Below, piece after piece: positions 57,328 through 64,000 of a stretch of DNA of 64,000 nucleotides. The notes beneath the pieces were generated by a model, which worked only from the letters and a program-made list of their open reading frames with translations, made no database searches and was not told the origin of the DNA. Source of the DNA: Cudoniella acicularis (taxonomy: Eukaryota; Ascomycota; Leotiomycetes; Helotiales; Helotiaceae); NCBI GenBank assembly GCA_013054445.1, contig JAAMPI010000051.1, positions 17,569 to 81,568 on the forward strand. Reading direction: 5' to 3'. Positions within the stretch are counted from its first letter, which is position 1, and every line of letters begins with the position of its first letter. Position numbers and translations under genes: made by a program.

Positions 57328-58457
57328 GACTGGCCAGGCATACTGTAGCAGTCAAGAGGAAAATCAAAGATGGGTTTAGGTTATAGAGTGAGTTGTGACG
57401 TGATACTAGTACAACGTGGTCAACATTCAAGTATTAACCTTTCCTGATAATTTCGATGATGGGGAAGAGTGTCAGCAGCTGGTCTGGTCGCAAACGAAAT
57501 GTTGCGATGCAGATACTATGCTGTAAGCATGAGAAATCAATATAATGTGCGGCGATGCAAAGCATTCCACACCCAAAAATTCATCTAAATAAGGAGTTCT
57601 ACTTGCAGGAGGCCTTTCCCCTCCGGATGCCCCCCCACAAGCTATCCTCTACAGCGTGGGTGGTACGTCGTCCCACATTTCATTGATAATTTCGCGCTCA
57701 CCGAGTAGAGACTCTTTCATGATTTGCTCCTTCGTATCTAACAGGGGCGCCCTGACAATGAGCCGAGCCTAATATGACGAAAAGGGAATAAAAGTGAGAC
57801 GGTGTGGCCACACAGTCTCCATAGTCCAGTAAAAGCTGCAAGATCGTGTCGCGATTCGAATGGAAACCAACTCACTCTCGCAAGGGACAGTACAGCGGTC
57901 TCAAACTCCCAACCTGTTTGATCCTACTCCCTACCCCTCTCCGCCCGGGGTTTACAAAATGGACCTAATTCAGATTAGTCTGGGCGGAGACAGAATTGAG
58001 AATTGAGAGGCCTTCCCTAGTATTACTGGCAAACTACCCCCTAGAGCCGCTGCCGCTCAAGCGCGTGGGGAAAGTGTAGTCTCGAACTCCAGGTACCACT
58101 GTTTGAAATCATAAAATTGATTTAAAATCCTGGAATTACCCAAATTGGTATCTCTTGAAACACCCACCCCCGCTTGGCTTCAAAATCAGTCAATCCAATT
58201 CTGCTCCGCTTTGAGGAAATCAAAGACCTGCTGCGAATTGCCCCTTGAGTTAGTGAGAATGGACGCTGAGTTTTTCAGTTCTCCAGAGAGGGATAGAAAG
58301 TGGTTTGTTATTTATTTCAAAATGAAGGCGAGATAAGATCTCATTTTGAAATTCGAAAGCATAATCATGTATTAGTAACTATTCTGACCCATAAATGTCC
58401 CAACATTATTCAGTCTTCAACTGCGTCTCTTGTTTCTATCTCGTTCGCCTCCACTTG
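57328..58457. other. Intergenic, no confident gene
   Basis: A minus-strand stretch near 57650-57780 has protein-like composition but no start, splice or family match. Confidence 0.45.
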
Positions 58458-58904
58458 CTAAGTCCGAGTCTGTCTTATAATCCTATTTTCACTAGATTGG
58501 CTATGGCCATCCCATTCAGGACCATCCACCACTTCAATCGTAGCTATTACTTCCGCGGACAGCGACAAACCTAGTCCTGAAAGACTTGACAGTTGGTAAT
58601 CTCCACTGTCATTTCCGATTTTCTTGGCACTCAAAAACTGAACCAATCTGGACTTCTTGTTTCGAGATTCATCGGAACGTTGTGGGGTGAAATTGTAGCT
58701 ATTGACGTTGCTCTCACCCCGCCGTCGCAAGTCGTCCCCACGCAAACTGCCTAATTCCAAACTAGCCAAGAATGGTTTAAGGTAAGGGAAGCAAGCTGTA
58801 ACAATACAAAGGCACAGAAAAAATCGAGTTGCAATCACTGCTGCCCAAGGATCGAGGGTAGGGGTAACCACGGGTTGATTATAGTAATATATTTTACAGA
58901 TCAA
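58458..58904 (-). pseudogene. C-terminal fragment of a fungal rhodopsin-domain (Pth11-like) membrane protein
   Basis: The frame encodes about 148 residues without an ATG start. TPTLDPWAAVIATRFFLCLCIVTACFPYLKPFLASLE matches the last two helices of fungal rhodopsin-domain integral membrane proteins, followed by GDDLRRRGES and a Ser-rich cytoplasmic tail. The upstream five helices (about 180 residues) are not found before stop codons at 58905-58930, and no acceptor rescues them, so this is a 5'-truncated fragment unless a distant exon exists. No break inside the fragment. Confidence 0.65.
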
Positions 58905-59889
58905 TTTAAGGTAATTGAAGTGTCACGTGAGTGAGTCATTATATCAAACTTGACAGGCTGACCAGTTCTAAACGTGCTGAACATGTACCCAAGAATTTAT
59001 TTAACAAAACGAAAATTCTCTACCCAGCCGCATAGTAGAAAAAATGCTAGAAATGAAAGGTCGCGTGATCAGTCGAAGGAAATAATTCAAATTCAATGCT
59101 CTGCGGGTGGGCGGCAGGAGGAGATCTGACTAATCTTTGTGTTTCTTGTCTTGTCTCCTAGGTACCAGGTAAGAAAGTTTTCTAATCTGGTAGTGTTGTT
59201 CTTCACTAGTGAAGCCTCACGGCGCGGCTTGATAATCTTCCTTTTACAGTAACTCTCCCTGGATGATAGAAAGGGGCCGGTCGCTAATTTCAGCGTGCCT
59301 GCCCCTGAGATTAAGCGAGCGCTCAATACTTGCACATTGTACTTCAGAGGGTACTGCCCGCAAAGCCACGACGGTATTATTCCTTTACCGCATAATAAGA
59401 ATCCCATCCAAAATAAATTTAAGTAATAATTGTTTTATCAGCTATTAGGCAGATCAATCTTTTTTTTGGTGTGATACATGCGAAAACAAGGCCACTTACC
59501 GTATCCAGGCACCTATATTTTAGCGCATGATCGCTAATTTCTAACGCGCTGGTCCCTGTAATTTCGTGTTCGCTCGCTATAACGCAAAGATAGAAGGAAT
59601 TTGATATACCTCCCAACACGATATTACATAGTTTATAATTATTTTAGAAGACTAATTTAACATTAAAGACTTCTTTATCACAGTGTGTATATAGTCTTCA
59701 AACTGGCGTTCTAAGTTAAAACACTTTTGCGATTGTCACGTGGAGGCGGCGGGCTAGAAGCTGCATGAGAGTGGAGTGATAAGCACTAATTTTGAGCAGT
59801 ATAAACCCCACAACAACATCTTCATCGCGACATACTCATTATACCCAGAATTCCCTCATTTACCTCTGTTAAATCAGTAATCTCATACC
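58905..59889. promoter_or_regulatory. Intergenic with a diverged 45-bp duplication and the TATA box of the next gene
   Basis: A block tcgctaatttc..gcgtgcctgcccctgagatt near 59281 recurs in diverged form near 59532 (about 250 bp apart). tcacgtg motifs lie at 58921 and 59737. A TATA box (tataaac, 59800-59806) lies about 90 nt before the ATG at 59890. No gene otherwise. Confidence 0.5.
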
Positions 59890-60585
59890 ATGGCTCAAAC
59901 CTCCCGACCACCGCGAACAGCCGTCCTGGAAATAACCCTCCTCCGCATCAAGAACAAACTCACCCCAAAAGAGACGCTCCCAATACTGCAAAACGTCCGA
60001 CAGCATCTACGAGAGGGAGTACATGCAACACATTCGCGTTTTTACACCTGCATCGAAGACATTTCTCTCATTTACATTTTTGGCACGTGGCCTTCGACCC
60101 AAATTCACCATGATTTCCTGAGCTCTAGTAAGAGAGAGGAGGTGCTGGGCAACCAAGAAGACATTTTCGATTTTGAATGGGGTATTCACGTTCCTATGCC
60201 GTTGAATTTTGGAGAGTTTGGGGGCATGAATGAGGAGGTTTTGCCGCTTACAGCTCCTGTTATCGCATTTGCAAGATTTTTTATCAAGCCGGAGGAAGAG
60301 CATGTTGATGCTTATGAGGCTACTTTGAATAAATATAGGTATCTGATTGAGGAGGAGACGGCACCTTCGAAGGTATTTGATGCTTGGAGAATGGATTGCA
60401 AGGATGGTGAGAAGGAAAGTGTGATGCTCAGTGGGTGGAGGAGCAAGGAACATCATGATGAGTGGAGGGTGAAGACGAGAAGTGAGAATGAAGAGTACAG
60501 GGGGATCAGGGATCATTATGCTAGGATAGAGGTCAGACACTTGGTGGACTTGGAGAGGGGGGTAGGAGGTCTTCGTGAGACCTAA
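59890..60585 (+). CDS. ABM-type dimeric alpha-beta barrel protein
   Basis: Single exon, 231 residues from ATG 59890, preceded by a TATA box 90 nt upstream. The protein looks like two ferredoxin-like ABM (antibiotic biosynthesis monooxygenase) halves: residues about 12-95 (VLEITLLRIKNKLTPKETLPILQNV...RFYTCIEDISLIYIFGTWPS..HHDFL) and about 125-225 (FARFFIKPEEEHVDAYEATLNKYR...VFDAWRMD...VMLSGWRSKEHHDEW). Each half has the expected beta-alpha-beta layout with a His/Trp cluster in the 'SGWRSKEHHDEW' strand-helix. Such fungal proteins are small cofactor-free oxygenases or stress proteins; activity cannot be assigned. Complete and unbroken. Confidence 0.75.
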   Translation: MAQTSRPPRTAVLEITLLRIKNKLTPKETLPILQNVRQHLREGVHATHSRFYTCIEDISLIYIFGTWPSTQIHHDFLSSSKREEVLGNQEDIFDFEWGIHVPMPLNFGEFGGMNEEVLPLTAPVIAFARFFIKPEEEHVDAYEATLNKYRYLIEEETAPSKVFDAWRMDCKDGEKESVMLSGWRSKEHHDEWRVKTRSENEEYRGIRDHYARIEVRHLVDLERGVGGLRET

Positions 60586-61229
60586 AAGATCTGAAGGGGT
60601 GTCGTATTTAGTTTTACTTGAGGAAAAATGAACTGCCCTCAAAATTACAGTGCATGTTTCTGTTTCAAAGAAATTCTGCAGCAATCAGAGATAGAATTAT
60701 ATAATATGACTTGAGCTTTTCCGACGCACTCACCAATTACGGGTTTGGTAAATAAATTCAACACTTCAATGTAACTTTATCCACGAATTCATCAAACTAG
60801 TATATAGGCTTCTAAAGTTCATATAAGGGTGTCACCTTAATAATTTATAATTTCTAGTAAGCGCAAAGAACTTTATCTCAAGTTTTTATTGCAGGGGTAG
60901 CTTCAGAGTAAGATAGGGGGTTACCTTCAGGCCTTCTATTTTAACTCGCCGACGTACTCTGCATATAGAATTAATAAAACATTCAATGCGTTGGCAATTA
61001 AGTCGATACGAGTGTATTTAGTAATATCAATAGTAGATATCAAAATCTTAATAACAACTCTTGGAATACTATGGAAATTCAGGTTCCGTTTATATAAATA
61101 TTAGTAAAACCATTTAACATGAAGTTGTATTTTCTAACATTAATTTGTGCGTTAAGTAGCCACTTCCCAATATTGCATCAAATTTTTGCTGTATGTGGCG
61201 AGTATCATGAAAGCCAAATTCGCTCCGGG
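60586..61229. other. Intergenic, AT-rich
   Basis: No gene seen. Low-GC from 60770 to 61120. Confidence 0.5.
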
Positions 61230-62597
61230 TTACAATCTTGCTTCAAATTCTCCATCCATCAATCCATAGACGAATGCAGCTCCAATTCTCAAATACGTGC
61301 TATTTGGTATGGGATAAATGGTGAGTGAGATGTGAGCACCAAGAAAAACACAAATAAGATCTTCAGATTGAACAAACATCTGTCCAACCCCCACATGGCC
61401 CTTCTTGGAAATAATAGGCCTGTTTCTAGAACGACATTGCGCAACATACAAGAGCTGCCGTCAGCATGGGTTATTTTCCCCAGGTCAATATTCGGCGTCT
61501 TGCCATATACCTTCTCATAAGAAGATCGAGAGCATTCCATTGCTCTCTGGCTATCTCCTGTTTCGTCGCTGTATTCCTAGTCGACAATTGGTACCCGCCA
61601 TTGTGCTTCATATTTCTGCTCCTGGGAATAAAGCTTACTTCTCTGGCGCAAATTTGCGATTTCTTCTAATCGTATCTGCATGCGCTGAAAGCCTAGCCAG
61701 GGGATGTCGAAGGTCGAATATTTCCGATCAACATATTCCACCTCATCAACTATGGCCCCATCTAACCCGACACGTCCATTGTCATCTGACAAATGACCTC
61801 GCACACCTATAGAACCAGAAGCGAAGAATAGTTCTTCAAGACCAATATCCCAAGTGTCGTTACTCCAATCTAGGACCCATGACGGGGGCGTTCATCTCCC
61901 GCACTACCAGCCTTTGTAATCCAGGTTCATTTTCCGATATGCGCTCCTCGAAATTGAGAACATTGGGGCAACCTCCATGAATGACCCTCCTTGCCGCGTC
62001 AATGTAAGTTTCCTTGACAGATCTTGTATAACCTGGCTTTATTCCAGGCTTTTCGATGTCACTTGCGAGTGCCAGAACGCCATAAATTCGAGCTCTCGTA
62101 TCTGTCGCTTTCACTGGCCCCGGTGTATTGTGAATCCTCAATAAGTTGACCACCAATGGCTTTAGATCTTTGCTATAGACCTCTCGCACACTAATCATAC
62201 TTAGTACATGGTGCAAAGTCTTGTTCGGATTAAGCATGATATTTGTCCCGAGAGCAAGACCCATTGCATGGCAACTTGTGAACATTTTATCGAAGGTTGC
62301 TACTTTGGTGCCGCCAAGAAAGATTCCATCAACGAGGATCTGTTTTGGATCCGCTGGTGAGCCCCAGGCATAAGATAGTGCTTCATATTTTCGGTTGTCA
62401 TTGAGCGAGACGTGGTGTAGAGAGCCGGATATCAATTTGAGTGGGTAGGGAGGCTTGCCGATGAGTTTATCGGAATCGAATTGTAGCCGCCGGAACTCAT
62501 AGCGGGATGGATTCAGAGGCTTATAGGGGTAATATTTCATCAAGGTTGCGTTTATTTGCTCACTTCCAGTTGCTTCTCCTAAGGGAATATCAGCCAT
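61230..62597 (-). pseudogene. HET-domain protein, broken and lacking the central HET motif
   Basis: ATG at 62597. Residues 27-85 start like a HET (heterokaryon incompatibility) domain: YEFRRLQFD, then YEALSYAWGSP and ILVDG. The block that should follow (RxxWIDAICINQ, then ER..QV..M..IY) is absent. The protein jumps from VDGIFLGGTKV to a region like the family's later part: TDTRARIYGVLALASD and SVKETYIDAARRVI. An extra base in a C run (61884-61888) shifts the frame before SWVLDWSN. A TAG at 61577-61579 interrupts it, and another shift near 61430 precedes RPIISKKGHVGVG and the C-terminal YGLMDGEFEARL. HET proteins trigger cell death on non-self fusion; this copy is almost surely dead. The missing core is a deletion, not a sequence error. 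Confidence 0.8.
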
Positions 62598-63106
62598 TTT
62601 GCTTTCTCTTGTTGCTCGGACAGCGCAAGGAAAAAATGAATAAAGAAGGGGACAGATTTGATTTATTTTAAGACGATGGAGAATATCTGACTAAAGAGAA
62701 GCCGGATCTTATAAAGGTAAAAATTTGGGATAAAGCTCTCGTGCCACAATATCGTTGAAGAGAGCAATTTATCCGGATGCCAAATTTGTGGCTACATAGA
62801 GAGGAGCCTTGGAGCACAAATGAGGTTACGCTGCACAAACCTCTTAGCCCCTAAAAATAAAGACTGGAAGGGAATTGGTAGAGTGAATCAAGGATGGAAA
62901 GTCATTAGTCCTGGCTCTGGGGTGCGAACGGACAGTGATAAGGGGGTCCGTTTGAGTGCATAACGACAGCCTCGTTTGAATTCTGTCCATGGTGCTGTAT
63001 AAAAACCCGCTATTCTAATACAAGAAGAAGCCACTCCCTCAACTACGAGACAGATAGCCCCTAAAATCCCCTTTACCTCTAAAAATAAATACTCAACTGC
63101 CAATTT
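62598..63106. other. Short intergenic between HET and GNAT genes
   Basis: No gene. A 71-codon minus frame (62888-63103) directly after the GNAT stop has no family match and is probably not real. Confidence 0.5.
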
Positions 63107-63871
63107 TCAAGCAGCATTACCCGGAAATATCACCATGCCGTAAAACGCATAAGTTCCCCACCCCACATCACCTCTCTGCGCACCACCCACCCATTCTCTC
63201 AAATCAATCTCCATCGTCTCATCAACATCTTTCCACCCAAGGCTCTGATATAAAGGATGACCATTCGGCGACGCAATAAGGAAAGTCGGTCCCCATCTGA
63301 ATCTGCCAGCTGGTGTCCCCATTTCAGCATTGCTGTTCCGATGCCTCTGCGTTGGAAAGATGGCTCCGTCATTAGCAATGCGAGGTAGATGTGCTTTTTA
63401 CTCGCGGTCCAGGAGGAAAGAAAGGAGAGAAGAAGCGTGTTGACGTATTGTTCCAGGGGAGTTGGGGTTGGCTTAGATGGCGGTGCTTTTTCGTTGGCCT
63501 TGGAATCTGTTAGGAGAATGCCGCCTCCCAGTCTCCCTTTTTCAAAAACCCCTCTTCCCTCACTACCTCCAACAGAACCACCATCCACTGTTTTAAAATC
63601 ATACCCTCTCAGCTGCCAAACAGCTATTGCGGTAATCTCTTTTGTCTCCTCATTGACCGCTTTCATAATCCTTAGATGCGGTGCATCGAAGCTTTTCTCA
63701 ACCTCCTTGATTACCTCCTGTTTTTAGATCGTCGGTAGATGGGTATTGCAGGTTGAAAAGGAGGTCGTTTTTTTCTGCGTTGAACCAGACGCGCACCAAG
63801 TCTAGGATATCGGCGCGGAGAGCGAGGAGGATGACAAGTGCGGGGTAGTGGGGTTTGGAAGGGGTGCGCAT
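63107..63871 (-). CDS. GNAT-family N-acetyltransferase with two homopolymer frameshifts
   Basis: From ATG 63871 (first ATG; ends at TAA near 63107). Residues 1-50 give an N-terminal helix region (VILLALRADILDLVRVWFN). The frame shifts by one base at an A5 run (63721-63725 on the plus strand as T5), then reads VEKSFDAPHLRIMKAVNEETKEITAIAVWQLRGYD, a Gly-rich insertion, then LALLMTEPSFQRRGIGTAMLKWG with the acetyl-CoA loop QRRGIG. A second one-base shift occurs at a G4 run (63291-63294 as C4), then ASPNGHPLYQSLGW, the last GNAT motif. Both shifts are single-base length changes in runs, so an intact gene with two sequence errors is more likely than a pseudogene. Substrate unknown. Confidence 0.75.
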
Positions 63872-64000
63872 TATATTTATGACTTAGCTTGGGTTTTTGT
63901 TGTGTTTACTGAATGATCGCGAGGTTACGTATTAGTTTAAGGGGTGAGGCTTTAGGGTTTGGATAATTAACGGGTTCCTTGCGTTGTTGAAAGGAGTGGG
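63872..64000. other. Upstream sequence of GNAT gene to window end
   Basis: 129 bp, no feature; presumably promoter of the leftward GNAT gene. Confidence 0.4.

Noticed and set aside
57640..57790. Minus-strand stretch with protein-like composition (ends in WDDVPPTL).
   Set aside because: Too short, no start or splice sites, family not recognised.
1..64000. tRNA, rRNA or other structural RNA genes.
   Set aside because: GGTTCGA-like words (for example near 27367 and 43346) have no matching A box or cloverleaf; nothing convincing was found by reading.

Overview
The window is nuclear DNA of a filamentous ascomycete (Pezizomycotina), possibly Leotiomycetes, though no single marker settles the class. 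The evidence is the gene families present (Zn2Cys6 regulator, RTA1 exporter, HET, DUF6604, an OrsD/DUF3505-type repeat), short GT-AG introns of about 44-107 nt with CTAAC/CTGAC-like branch sites, and retrotransposons riddled with C-to-T/G-to-A changes and TAG/TAA stops, as left by RIP (repeat-induced point mutation). Isolated N characters occur only in or beside repeats, so this is a draft assembly. Most splice models here were rebuilt by hand from reading frame and family similarity.

Layout. 1-2.7 kb: a Zn2Cys6 regulator running off the window edge and a divergently transcribed RTA1-family exporter. 2.8-18.1 kb: a transposon island. It holds an AT-rich block, a RIP-degraded Ty3/Gypsy chromovirus (3.4-10.4 kb) with an antisense ORF and a solo LTR inside, further solo LTRs with target-site duplications, a small gag-only LTR element with an intact 361-residue ORF and identical LTRs, a related recombinant element, a RIP-degraded OrsD/DUF3505-like gene, an inverted solo LTR and an AT-rich ~172-bp tandem repeat. 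18.2-21.0 kb: a striking degenerate array of at least 18 units at about 159-bp intervals sharing the core GTTGAGAAGTGATGAG. 21-38 kb: gene-poor DNA holding two members of an unnamed 'YWPGDF' family (one broken), a coiled-coil hypothetical gene, a broken F-box-like gene and a second array of about 56-bp units at 29.1-29.9 kb.

38-64 kb: more ordinary gene content. It includes a fold-3 alpha/beta hydrolase, a five-exon secreted S41 peptidase, a small catalase-like peroxidase, a Fot1/pogo transposase remnant, a broken DUF6604 gene ended by a probable LTR, a small protein made of 12-residue repeats, two GNAT acetyltransferases, a broken choline/GABA-type permease, a fragment of a fungal rhodopsin-domain membrane protein, an ABM-like dimeric alpha-beta barrel protein and a broken HET gene.

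No coherent pathway cluster is visible. The only clear regulatory pairing is the divergent regulator/RTA1 pair. Many frame breaks outside the transposons are single-base length changes in homopolymer runs, so some apparent pseudogenes may be sequence errors. Others (internal TAG/TGA stops, the missing HET core) are not explained that way.
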